64,000 nucleotides of DNA, from contig NC_059302.1 in assembly GCF_017591435.1 (NCBI RefSeq), positions 28,254,919 through 28,318,918 of the forward strand, given 5' to 3'. The translations under genes were made by a program, and so were the position numbers. Below are positions 12,669-22,306 of the stretch, piece by piece (the stretch's first letter is position 1; every line of letters begins with the position of its first letter). The notes under the pieces are model-generated. The model did no database searches. It saw nothing but the letters and a program-made list of their open reading frames with translations, and had not been told where the DNA came from. The DNA is from Portunus trituberculatus. Lineage: Eukaryota > Arthropoda > Malacostraca > Decapoda > Portunidae.

Positions 12669-14053
12669 GTAATTAAAAGTTTTCTAAGAGGATGAGCGAA
12701 TGTTCTAGGTCTGAATTGCTGGGGTAGTTGTAAGCATAGAAAGGGAAAATTAGTGATGTGTATCTACATGGGAAGCTGAGGTTGGTGAGTGTGTGGATAG
12801 GATTGGATGAAAGATGTAAGTCAAGAAATGTGGAAGGAGGTGTAACTCTGATGTGTGACAAACTGAAAATCCATTAATTCATGACATACAATCAGAAGGC
12901 AATACGAATAGTGTGAGTGAAACCAGAGTAGTCCAAGTATGCCAGAGTTTGTTTGTGTGTATATGTATACTAGTAAACATTCAAAGATCAGGAATTTTTA
13001 GATTGATTCATTCAGAAATACTTGTCTGGTCACAATGAATTATGTGATCACAGCTTGTTCATTTTCTAGGGGTTGACAGCAAGGGACGAGGCATGCTTTA
13101 CAGCGGCATCCTGGACTGTATTCTCAAGATTAGTAAAAGTGAGGGTCTTAGAGGCTTCTACAAAGGCTGGTCTGCTATTTACTTTAGGATTGGTCCTCAC
13201 AGCTTCTTCAATTTGATCTTTTGGGACTTCTTGACTCGACTTCACAAAAAGGTATGAACAATGAATTATGATGGATGTTTGTAGCTTGAGTTTGACTCTG
13301 TACTCCCTGAGTCACAAAATAAGTTACTTGTGAGATAAATTTGAAACATTTGTACCAAACATATAAACTTCTACTCAGACTAGTAACTGTATGTGCAGCA
13401 AGGTTGTGTTGACTGTTTAGGAAAGGCACGGGCTTAGATTTTGGATATTCAGGAAGGCTTAACCTCTTGAAAGAATCATTCAAAATTCAATAAAGTATGT
13501 TAATAGTAAACAGTAACACTGCAAGGTTCTTAAGTTTTTTCAATATTTATTTATTCAATTAGCAATTAATGCAGGGATCATCTGTCTATGCAGCTGCCAC
13601 AGCCAGCCAAGCCACTCCCAGTACTAATAAGCAAACTATGATATGTCAGTGAAATTATGTTCTGAAAAATTGTAGAAACACAAGATGATTACTCATCATC
13701 TCCATTAGTGGTAACACATGCCACATGCACAGCAACACAACAACAGATGAGTTTACATAAACAATGTCTTTCTTTGTTTCAACAATTTTTTAATGGCTAA
13801 TTCTTTGATATTGTTATTATTGTTATTTTTATATCAATATCAAAGTTCAGCTTGGGAGAATGCTAACTGATGAGATGACCAAAAAAAGTAAGATAAAGCA
13901 TAAAGATTTAGGGAAGTGGCAAGAACAGTGAGTGTACCTACAAGGAGAAGAGGAGTCAGCTTAGCCTGGGTCAGTTTTAAGTGAAGTACATATGCTGACA
14001 GTTTTTAATGGTCTGTTGTTGTTGTTTTTTTCCAGTATGAGAAAAAAGAATGA
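7867..14053 (+). CDS. SLC25A35: mitochondrial carrier, SLC25A34/35 type (302 aa)
   Basis: Coding exons: 7867-8031, 8289-8498, 9545-9611, 11219-11370, 12015-12129, 13070-13251 and 14036-14053. All have GT/AG borders and matching phases, giving 302 aa against about 300 aa in vertebrate SLC25A35. Three carrier repeats are visible: PMDVLKTR (from residue 19), PLYLIKIHLQ (from 122, the atypical second signature of this subfamily) and PFDVIATR (from 225). Family-typical blocks include VAACGAC, MQLQGEL, QKGLAPAL and VGHQ-KHQ. The protein should be a six-helix transporter of the inner mitochondrial membrane; the substrate is not well settled for this subfamily. The first coding exon has 18 bp of 5' UTR after an acceptor (ttcttag at 7842-7848), so there is an upstream non-coding exon. 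The last exon carries only five codons and the stop. Introns contain a LINE fragment, a SINE and microsatellites. Confidence 0.95.
8624..8694. repeat. (GT)n microsatellite at a LINE 3' end
   Basis: About 71 bp of pure TG repeat in intron 2 of the carrier gene. It directly abuts the 3' end of the antisense LINE A fragment that follows. Confidence 0.95.
8695..9400 (-). mobile_element. LINE family A fragment, 3' part, degenerate
   Basis: Two broken reading frames on the minus strand (9384-9058 and 9048-8821) show the C-terminal part of a non-LTR reverse transcriptase. The blocks KDLGMIIQENLSPEKHI, FQFMDKDMMKK, KLERIQKIATKMMPEL and RRERGDLIT match the better copy at 17188-18448. The 3' end carries the repeated tacaactaggtaaa motif and then the (CA)n run. 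It is a pseudogene inside carrier intron 2, 5' truncated, with frameshifts and stops. Confidence 0.85.
9612..11218. other. carrier intron with poly(A) and (ATT)n/(ATTT)n arrays
   Basis: Intron sequence. A 28-bp A-run followed by GGAA repeats lies at about 10338-10378, possibly a decayed retroelement tail. (ATT)n and (TTTA)n repeats lie at about 10598-10690. No coding exon is seen. Confidence 0.7.
11600..11790 (-). mobile_element. tRNA-derived SINE (approximate limits)
   Basis: On the minus strand there is an A-box-like TGGTGCAATGGTTAGTG (11769-11753) and a B-box-like GTTCAGATCCC (11724-11714), about 40 bp apart and so arranged as in a tRNA-like Pol III promoter. It lies in the carrier intron 11371-12014. 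The ends are uncertain and no TSD was found. A decayed tRNA pseudogene is the alternative. Confidence 0.5.
12588..12666. repeat. (GA)n microsatellite in carrier intron
   Basis: About 79 bp of pure GA repeat within the intron 12130-13069. Confidence 0.95.
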
Positions 14054-15600
14054 GAGGGCCACCTGCTGACAAACCAGCTTATCTATAATTGAAGAAAACA
14101 TATTCCAGATTTTTTAAAGTGATAATAGATCATTCTGTTATTGATGAAACTTATTTATTCATAAAAGTATCATGAATACTGTATTGCCAAAAGTTCCTCA
14201 TTATATCCTGATGGGTAGAAGTTTCTTACTTAAGGGAATTGGATGATGACTTCAAATAAAACAGACACAAGTGGGACCAAATGCATCTCAGAGATACACA
14301 TTTTGTAATTTCACACAATATTTCAAGATTTCCCTCTTTCTAATTTATGGGTAGCTACTTACATTTCCCCATTTTCTCTATGAAGTTGCCTTTTTTCTAA
14401 TGTATTCTCTCCCTGCTCTCCTCAGTAATCTGAGGAAAATATTTATTTTGCCCACACAAATGTCAGTTTTAACCAAAATACTGCTTAGATTGTTGAAAAT
14501 TATTTACTTAAGTTATTAAAAACATTGAAGGCCAGTCTTCGTTATTTTAAATGCATCACCAATAGCATTGACAATAACTAGTATACTGTTCTCTGAGGAG
14601 TGAGATTTTGGGGATATTCACACAGAAAACTTAAATTCCTTCTTATTGCATTATTCATTTGAAACTAGCACTACTTACTCCTGAAGGAATGGCAGTTGTA
14701 TTTACAATCTAATCAATCAAGACCACTAATGTAATGTACAAAAATGTAAGACTATCATTCCAATCAATAGGCAGGTCTTACCATTTCTACTAAGACAATT
14801 TTTTTTTTTTTTAATTGAGAGACTGAATAGATAACAGTGGACAACAAATGCAATGATGTGAATAAAAAATGTACACTTGTAAAATAGAATACAAAAGAAA
14901 TTCTCATATGCATTTATGAAAGATAGTCAACCACACCAAAAATATTGTAAATAAATGTATATATAATGATATTCAGGCTCAAATTCTCTTCAGTTCTCAA
15001 TGATATGGGCAATGGTTTATGTCAATATAGAAAAAAGTGGTGAATTTGCCAGAAATGTCATATTTTGGCACAGTTATGCAGTATTTATGTACATGAACCA
15101 TATTAGGCTTAAAAGTTAAAATTACTTTATGTAAAGCAGGAAACAGCTGGAGTAGGTGAACAGTCCAATGCAATAAATGCAATGGGCAGAATGAAAGAAA
15201 CCAATTATCCTTGTAATTTACTTACTACATGTATGTACTTTCCAGTGCACAAAATAATTTCTTATAATCCACTACTTACTGCTACCTTAATGTTCCACTT
15301 GTAAGAAAGTGTATGTGTATATAAAGAAGTTATTACTACTGTACTGTATTGTTCTGTACATGTGCATATATGAATATTTATATGGATATAGCTTCAGTTT
15401 GTAAAGGTTTTATATATTTTACAGAAGTTGTTAAATGTAAAACAAGGAACATTATATTCAGAGATGTAATGAATGTACATGTTGGACATCTCATAAGTAA
15501 AGTGAATTTAGGCATAATCTAATGTGTTTTATTTGAGACTTCCTGTGTTGATTCATCTAAATACAATTTTTCAGTGGTATTGACCATTCAATATTTCCTT
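14054..15600 (+). other. probable 3' UTR of the carrier gene and downstream sequence
   Basis: AT-rich sequence with no coding signal. AATAAA polyadenylation motifs occur at 14861-14866 and 14950-14955; either could end the transcript. Beyond them nothing is recognised up to the TG array at 15619. Confidence 0.45.
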
Positions 15601-15612
15601 TTCTTTATTCAT

Positions 15613-15618
<6 letters not shown>

Positions 15619-15674
<56 letters not shown>
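15619..15674. repeat. (TG)n microsatellite at a LINE 3' end
   Basis: 56 bp of TG repeat joined to tatttacctagtttaccta, the reverse complement of the LINE family A 3' terminal motif. Confidence 0.95.
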
Positions 15675-15675
<1 letters not shown>

Positions 15676-16440
15676 TTACCTAGTTTACCTACTTCTGTTT
15701 TGCAGGAAAAGAGCCATGCTTGTGCTGTCCTATCTCAATACCAATAGTCATTCAGTTTAGCCTTAAAGTCATGAATATTTCTTACTTGAACTACTGTTTG
15801 AACCAAATTGTTTCATATTTCTATACTTCTGTTTGGAAAACTCTATTTCTTAATATCTCTTCTACATGTCTTTCAATTTCAGGCCATGTCCCCTTGTATT
15901 TCTTGAGTTCCACACCAATAGGTCTTTGTCAACTTTGTCCATCCTCTTCCATGTCCTGTATATAGCAATTAGGTCTCCTCTGTTTTAATGTCAGAAGTTT
16001 TATATCATTAATCTAGATCTCTCAAACCTGGAACTTTTTTTTTTATGTTATGGCCTATAATGCCTGTGAGTATAGTATACTTGAAGAGTATATGTGGGAA
16101 GTGCTGTTCAGCTTCCGCCCATTATTGGCACAGGCAATTTTGTTTATAGTGGTGCCCATATCATCACCCAAGCGCATCTTGGGTGTAACCACCTAGAACC
16201 TTAGTATCATGGTGACATGTAGGTAACTTTAAACCACTCGACAAATGGCATAGCTTCAAAGCGGTATGTGGTGGGATTCGAACCTATGCTTGGACATCTG
16301 CCTGATCCCACGCTCACCACTTTATCCACTGCCTCTTACACCTCTTTGAATCCTTTCGATCTTCCTTATATCTTTCTAATTATGTGGTGACCATTTAAGT
16401 GCAGCATATTCTAGTTTAGGTTGAATTATGTATTCAATTA
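15675..16440 (-). mobile_element. LINE family A fragment, interrupted by a SINE
   Basis: The minus strand again carries the CTAGGTAAA-type end repeats next to a TG array, then degenerate RT C-terminal sequence similar to the copies at 8695 and 17188. A tRNA-derived SINE splits it at about 16035-16330, and homology resumes at about 16340 (cctttcgatcttccttatat, parallel to 9118-9138). No open frame remains. Confidence 0.7.
16035..16330 (-). mobile_element. tRNA-derived SINE nested in a LINE
   Basis: On the minus strand, A box TGGATAAAGTGG (16328-16317) and B box GGTTCGAATCC (16284-16274) form a good Pol III internal promoter with tRNA-like spacing and a following CCACCA. A body of about 230 bp ends in an A-run (T10 on plus, 16035-16044). 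The orientation matches that of the host LINE. Target duplications were not clear. A functional tRNA is unlikely because the acceptor arms do not pair. Confidence 0.75.
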
Positions 16441-16534
16441 GTTTTTTCATAATTTCTTCTTATATATATAGGGGTGTGTGTGTGTGTTCAGTATTTGGGT
16501 ACCCTGTATTCTTTTATTTATTTCCTTTGTTGTG

Positions 16535-16650
16535 TTCTAATTTGTATCTGCTCTGTATGCAAACACTGCCCTTCCGCCTCCACTCTCTCTCTCTTCTAAT
16601 TTGTATCTGCTCTGTATGCAAACACTGTCCTTCCACCTCCACTCTCTCAG
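16535..16650. repeat. 59-bp tandem duplication
   Basis: Copy 1 at 16535-16593 and copy 2 at 16594-16650 share ttctaatttgtatctgctct and continue to the CT-rich end with a few substitutions. The flanks (16440-16534 and 16651-17087) show no gene. Confidence 0.85.
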
Positions 16651-17087
16651 GTAACATAATAGTAATTACTTATCATAGTATTAACTTGGCAGTAATAACA
16701 GTAATAGTACTCTTGAAATAGTAACATCGCACACACATGAAAAACTGACCACACTGTCTCTTATCTTATTTTTACATTTCAATCACTAATGGCAAACTTC
16801 TCATGTCTAAATTAACTTGGTACTCACTCTCCTTTGCTCTTTCCTCCCTCCTCCCTGCATCCCGTCATAGTGCTAAATCCAAGTAGTTGACCAGATAATC
16901 ACAATATTCTCAACACTGACGCAACCCAGCACTTGACCCACTAACGCTCTGCAGAACTGAAGATTAACCGACCTTTTACCTATATATGTTAATTCCTTCC
17001 TTTCTAAGTGTGGTGTGTGCCTGGTCTCAGGCCTATCCGAAGATCGGAAATAATGAGCTCTGAGCTCGTTGTCCGTGTGGTGTGCGG

Positions 17088-17132
17088 TCTGGCTGTCTCG
17101 GAAATAAGAGCTCTGCAGCAGATCAAACAGTG

Positions 17133-17187
<55 letters not shown>
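17088..17187. repeat. conserved motif plus (AC)n microsatellite
   Basis: ggctgtctcgg, then ctgcagcagatcaaacagtg, leads directly into 54 bp of AC repeat (17134-17187). The motif is shared with 3255-3298. The AC array forms the 5' junction of the LINE A copy that follows. Confidence 0.8.
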
Positions 17188-17190
<3 letters not shown>

Positions 17191-18444
17191 GAAAGGGAGG
17201 TTTGGCTTTAGGAAAGGGAGGTCATGTGTAACGAATCTACTGAGCTTTTATTCGAGAGTGGTTGACAAAATACAAGAGAGAGAGGGATGGATGGACTGTG
17301 TATATTTGGATTTGAAAAAAGTTTTTGACAAAGTACCTCAAATGAGACTGCTATGGAAATTAGAGATTTATGAAGGACTGAAGGGAAAATTGTTAAAATG
17401 GATGGAAAACTTTGAGATGGAGGGAGATGAGAACGGTAATAAGGGATGCAAAGTCGGACTGGTTGGTGGTGGAGAGTGGAGTCCCACAAGGTTCAGTGCT
17501 GGCACCAATACTTTTCCTTGTCTATATTAATGATATGCCAGAGGGAGTAAACAGTTATATTAATTTGTTTGCGGATGATGCGAAATTGTGTAGGTGTGTG
17601 AAGAGTGAAGAAGATTGTGAAATTTTACAGGCAGATCTGGATAGGATTTGGGAGTGGAGCAAGAGGTGGGAGATGGAATTTAATCTGAGCAAAAGTCATG
17701 TAATGGAGATGGGGAAGAGTGGAAGACGGCCAAGAGGGTCATATAAGATGGGTGAAGGAGTAGTGTTGAAAAAGGTGGAAAAGGAAAAGGATTTGGGAGT
17801 GATAATACAAGACCATGGGCAGTTTGAGGCTCATATTGACAAGATGTTTGGAGAAATATATAATTTGATTAGAAATATTGGATTAGCCTTTCATTATATG
17901 GATAAAGATATGATGAAGAAATTAATTAGTACTGTAATTAGACCAAGATTGGAATATGCTGGGGTGGTTTGGTCCCCTTATAAAAAGAAGCATATAAGGA
18001 AGTTGGAGAGATTGCAGAGAATGGCAACAAAAATGGTTCCGGAATTGGCAGAAATGACCTATGAGGAGAGATTAAAAGAAATGAATTTGCTTACCTTGGA
18101 ACAAAGAAGAGAAAGAGGAGATTTAATACAGGTTTATAAACTGTTGAACGGTTTGGATGAAGTGGATAATGAGCAAATGATGTTGAGAGAGGAAAATTTA
18201 AACAGAACTACGAGATCGCATAGTAAAAAGATAGCCAAGGGAATATGCTTGAAAGATGTGAAGAAATATAGTTTCCCACAGAGATGTGTGGAGGTGTGGA
18301 ATAGTCTGAGTGAGGAGGTGGTGTCAGCGAGGAGTGTGCATAGTTTTAAAGGAAAGTTGGATGTGTGTAGGTATGGAGACGGGGCCACAGGAGTATAATA
18401 CCCAGGCCCTGTAAAATTACAACTAGGTGAATATAACTAGGTGA

Positions 18445-18448
<4 letters not shown>
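17188..18448 (+). mobile_element. LINE family A, 5'-truncated copy with RT domain
   Basis: A non-LTR retrotransposon reverse transcriptase begins within the RT fingers (GFRKGRSCVTNLL at about 17207) and runs DCVYLDLKKVFDKVP, SGVPQGSVLAPILF, NLFADDAKL (FADD catalytic motif), the thumb, and the C-terminal block FPQRCVEVWN to the stop at 18398. A single frameshift near 17410-17430 separates the fingers (frame from 17208) from the catalytic part (about 17412-18398); otherwise about 390 codons are open. No endonuclease domain is present because of the truncation. The 3' UTR ends in two copies of aactaggtgaata and then (CA)n. The low level of damage suggests a recent insertion. Assignment to a named clade (CR1-like or jockey-like) is not attempted. 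Confidence 0.9.

Positions 18449-18494
<46 letters not shown>
18449..18494. repeat. (AC)n microsatellite at the LINE A 3' end
   Basis: 46 bp of AC repeat immediately following ctaggtgaata of the LINE. It behaves as part of the element tail. Confidence 0.95.
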
Positions 18495-18497
<3 letters not shown>

Positions 18498-18499
18498 AA

Positions 18500-19890
18500 G
18501 TGCACAACAAAGCATAGATATCAACAAGAACAATGAATGGATGCCACGCAGGTCAAGGCGTTAATTAAGAGAATCCTTCAAAGGGAGGGTGGCGCACAAA
18601 CTCCTCCAAAACGACACTCAGCACCATGTGATGGCAGACAACATCCAGCGGCAGACCCTAGGGCAGGAAGTATCACACAGTGGGGCACGACAGACAGTAG
18701 GACTCGATGGTTTTGTCACGGGGAGCGCGGCACAGGCGACACACATGGAAATGGGCTCACCCTCCACCCTGAGGGCAACCTGCCACGGCGGACGGTAGTC
18801 CAGCCGCAGGCGAGCTGAGACAACATTGTAGAAACAACCAATAGTCCTCGCTGACGGTACGTGCACTTGTGGTGGCAGACGGACTCATAATGGGTGATGG
18901 TTACACTACAGTTTCTCAGTATCCCGACGACGCTGCTAGGGCAGGAAGGCAGCAGAGCCGACCATGGAGAGGTAGCAAGGCAGGGAGAGAGGACGTCCAT
19001 CACCTCGATGAGGGAGACGGCTGGCTTCTTTCGCCAGGCGGTCAACTGTGGCATTATAATGTACACCTACGTGAGAAGGAACTCAAGTAAGTTTTAGAGG
19101 CCACGGTCACTCATAAGGAACAAAACAACTAGGTTGCTGAACAACTGAAATGTGAGTTGGATTAACAGCAGAAAGAGACTAGAGAGGAGGCTTAGAGTCA
19201 CAAATAACTTACAGTATTAACCCCTCGCTGATAAACGAGACTAACAGCATTCAGAATGGCATACAGTTCACACGATGTGGAACTGCAGCGGTTACGAAGC
19301 TGACGGCCGACTCAACCCCCAGGAGGTGACCGAAAGTTAGGCAAAAAGACAGCACCACCAGCTGCACCAACCGGCTGCAGCGATCCATTAGTGTAAAGGT
19401 GATGCGGAGCAATGATGGAGGATGTTACCTGTGCAACGTGTTCCAAAGCCAGTTGCAGTTGTAGAGGAGGCGAATCACACTTCATGGTGTTAATGAAGCT
19501 TACCACTGGCGACGGTAGCTTCCACGGTGGCGGGCCTGGGACCACGTCAGCTACAAGAACTTGTAGATTAAGGCCGTGTGAAGACAGGAAGAAACAAACA
19601 TTTATAAGCCGATGACTTGAGAGAGGCAGAAGAGGGGGAACGGCCAGAGCAGGGCCGAGAGAAGCCTTGACCAACGCTGTGAAGACAGGAAGAAACAAAC
19701 CTTATAAGCCGATGACTCGAGGGAAGAAGAGGTGGAACGCCCGGAGCAGGGCCGAGAGAAGCCTTGACCAACGTTGTGAAGTGTGGCGAGAGGTGAGGAA
19801 AATGGAGATACTTTACTGCAATTAGGCTCGTAACATTAGAATGAATCCTCTCCACCAAGGATGGGAGCCGTAATTCTCATTGCATGTTCA
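18500..19890 (-). mobile_element. LINE family C remnant with RNase H domain
   Basis: Minus-strand frames joined across frameshifts give, 5' to 3': SLVERIHSNVTSLIAVKYL, FPHLSPHFTTLVKASL (about 19870-19760), the RNase H block HLYTNGSLQP (about 19400-19370) with its Asp replaced by Asn, then SCELYAILNAVSLVYQRG (about 19280-19225). Next comes a C-terminal block, CFYNVVSARLRLDYRPPWQV, with a Cys/His cluster (CVACAALP) at about 18850-18700. This order (RT, RNase H, Cys-rich tail) is that of I/R1-group non-LTR elements. Many frameshifts make it a pseudogene. A 101-bp tandem duplication sits inside it. Confidence 0.7.
19578..19775. repeat. tandem duplication, about 100 bp x 2
   Basis: Copy 1 at 19578-19678 and copy 2 at 19679-19775 both begin gtgaagacaggaagaaacaa and end ggccgagagaagccttgacc plus a few bases. 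They differ by a few substitutions and small indels. The duplication lies within the LINE C coding remnant. Confidence 0.92.
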
Positions 19891-20345
19891 TGCCGTAACT
19901 AACCAATAGCAACAATATTGAACGTAACTGATAAAAAAAATATATAATAATAACAGGAACAGCAAAAACAACGATGGTAATGATGTGGAAATGAACATTA
20001 GCAAGCACGGTGTCGGTGGTCGCGGGTCACTAGATTGTCCACACCGCCACTGCTTGGCAGGCGTCACCAGCACCTCCAGAAACAGGCCAACCATGCCCTT
20101 ACCACCGCAATACTTCTAAAACCTGCAGAAGCGGGGAGGAGTCTCTTTTATAAAAGAGGAGGAGAAGGAAGGCAATATCGCTCAAATAAGGAAGATAAAA
20201 AAAAAAATAGATTAAAAAAGGCCAAGGAAAATGATAAACAATCTTGGACACTCGAAAAAGGATTAAGTTCTGCCACGTATGTGTTTATCTTAGTCGCTGT
20301 TGGTGCTTTCCCTCGTACATAATCTGTAATGTTACTCAAAGGAAT
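19891..20345. other. no gene recognised
   Basis: Mixed sequence between LINE C and the CT array, with A-rich tracts at 20180-20240. No family or splice pattern is recognised. Confidence 0.5.
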
Positions 20346-20445
20346 TGAAGCTCTCTCTCTCTCTCTCTCTCTGAATTCAATTAAATTCATTTCAATTTCT
20401 TTTCTCTCTCTCCCTCTCTTTTGGAATTCAATTCAATTCATTTCA

Positions 20446-20483
<38 letters not shown>

Positions 20484-20508
20484 ATTCAATTCAATTCTTT
20501 TCAATTTC

Positions 20509-20600
<92 letters not shown>

Positions 20601-20617
20601 AATTCAATTCAATTCAT

Positions 20618-20693
<76 letters not shown>
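20346..20693. repeat. composite array: (CT)n blocks with a repeated AATTC spacer
   Basis: Five CT blocks are separated by four copies of a spacer of about 25-30 bp built on gaattcaattcaattcattt and tcaatttct (at about 20372, 20422, 20480 and 20599). The CT blocks grow from about 22 bp to about 85 bp along the array. The array then breaks into a LINE B fragment. Confidence 0.92.
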
Positions 20694-20695
<2 letters not shown>

Positions 20696-21060
20696 GGAAG
20701 ATGGAAATAGAGAGGCAGGCATGGAGTTCCAGAGTTTACCAGTGAAAGGTATGAATGACTGAGAATACTGATTAACTCTTGTATTAGAGGGTTGGACAGA
20801 ATAGGGATGAGAGGAAGAAGAAAGCCTTGTGCAGCGGGGCCGCAGGAGGAGAGGAGTTAGCAAGATCAGTAGATAAGTTAGCATGAAAATAGCGATAAAG
20901 ATAGAAGGAGATGCAACCTTTCGGCGGTGAGAAAGAGGCTGAAGACAGTCAGTCAGAGGAGGAGAGGTGATGAGACGAAAAGCTTTTGATTTCATCCTAT
21001 CTAATAAAGCTGTATGAGTGGAACCCCCCAGACATGCGAAGAGTACTCCATACAAGGAAC
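20694..21060 (-). mobile_element. LINE family B fragment (C-terminal RT region)
   Basis: The minus-strand frame 21055-20694 reads THTALLDRMKSKAFRLI, PLTDCLQPLSHRRKVASPS, LLRPRCTRLSSSSHPYSV, FIPFTGKLWNSMPASLFP. This is colinear with the larger copy at 23192-24387. The 3' end is lost into the (CT)n array. Its frame is intact over the fragment where the larger copy is shifted. Confidence 0.85.
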
Positions 21061-21093
21061 AAACCGAGGATATTCAGTGTGGAAGATGGAGAC

Positions 21094-21095
<2 letters not shown>

Positions 21096-21149
<54 letters not shown>

Positions 21150-21185
21150 CCTAATAATAATGATAATCCATAAGTAGTCCTAGAT

Positions 21186-21281
<96 letters not shown>

Positions 21282-21319
21282 GTTCTAAGGCTTAGGGAAG
21301 GGACTATTGACATGAAAAA

Positions 21320-21361
<42 letters not shown>
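21096..21361. repeat. (AAT)n, (TG)n, (GA)n and (CT)n run
   Basis: AAT repeats at 21099-21146, TG at 21189-21221 joined to GA at 21222-21275, and CT at 21322-21361. No gene is seen up to 21700. Confidence 0.92.
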
Positions 21362-21365
<4 letters not shown>

Positions 21366-21705
21366 TGATGATATTGAGTATATACCACATCAACACAACA
21401 ATCACCAAGGCAGTGTAAATAAGACGTCACCATTTCCAGGACGAGGACACAAGGCTTTTACGATGCACAAGGCCAGTGTATATTAAAACCACATGACCCT
21501 TTTCCCTGCTTCACTCGTCAGTAGGCTATGCATGAGGGCGCCTGCATGAGGTGAGCGAGAAAGCGCCCTTGTACATTTGTAGTCAGAAGTCTAGTAACCT
21601 TCTGCACTCACTTCCACTGTGCTTTTGTAATTTTCCTCAGTCTTGGTGCTCTTATTCCTACATAACAGTGTGTAGGTCTTGTCCTGATTGCTTTTACGAG
21701 ACTCA

Positions 21706-21851
21706 TACAAGTTACCAGGGTTTTCAAGTTTTTTTTACAAGTTATCAGGGTTTTCTAGGTTTTGTACAAGTTACCAGAGTTTTCTAGATCTTGTACAAGT
21801 TACCAAGGTTTTCAAGGTCTTTTACAAGTTATCCAGGTTTTCAAGCGTGTT
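21706..21851. repeat. 29-30 bp minisatellite, five units
   Basis: Units start at 21706, 21736, 21765, 21794 and 21823 with the consensus tacaagttaccagggttttc followed by aaggttttg. The last unit begins a larger duplication. Confidence 0.93.
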
Positions 21852-22094
21852 TTGTGGTTTTTATGATGGTTCAACAAAACTCCACAACAAACACGGGAAA
21901 AAATGCGATAAAAAGCGAGTAAATAATTTCTAAGTAGCCCTAAATACAGTCGTGATGAGAGAACAATACAAGTTACCAAGGTTTTCAAGGGTGTTTTGGT
22001 TTAACAAAACTCCACAACAAACACGGGGGTGGGGGGAGGGGAGAAACGATGAAAAGCGAGTAAATAATCCAAGTAGCCTTAAATACAGTCGTGA
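21823..22094. repeat. direct duplication of about 130 bp
   Basis: 21823-21955 and 21967-22094 match, sharing aacaaaactccacaacaaac, aaaagcgagtaaataat and aatacagtcgtga. They differ by small indels and a G-rich expansion (22026-22041) in copy 2. Confidence 0.92.
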
Positions 22095-22159
22095 AGAATA
22101 CATTGAAGTACACAGCCGTAACTCTGAGTCACTGCTAGCAATGTTACACACAACCTACC

Positions 22160-22306
22160 ATACATTTCAGCGGTGGACAAACGGTGTTTTTGCAGATATC
22201 TTCTAAACGAATCGTTGGATGAGTATGATATTTCAACACACTACCTTGAACATCCGTTCGTAATTTATGGTTAACATACTACATGTGCTATGTGAGGAGT
22301 TTACTC
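22160..22306 (+). repeat. left arm of a 150-bp inverted repeat
   Basis: Nearly identical to the reverse complement of 24388-24541, with two substitutions and a 2-nt indel over the outer 125 bp and one further indel nearer the inner end. The arm runs from atacatttcagcggtggac to gtgaggagtttact. Confidence 0.92.
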
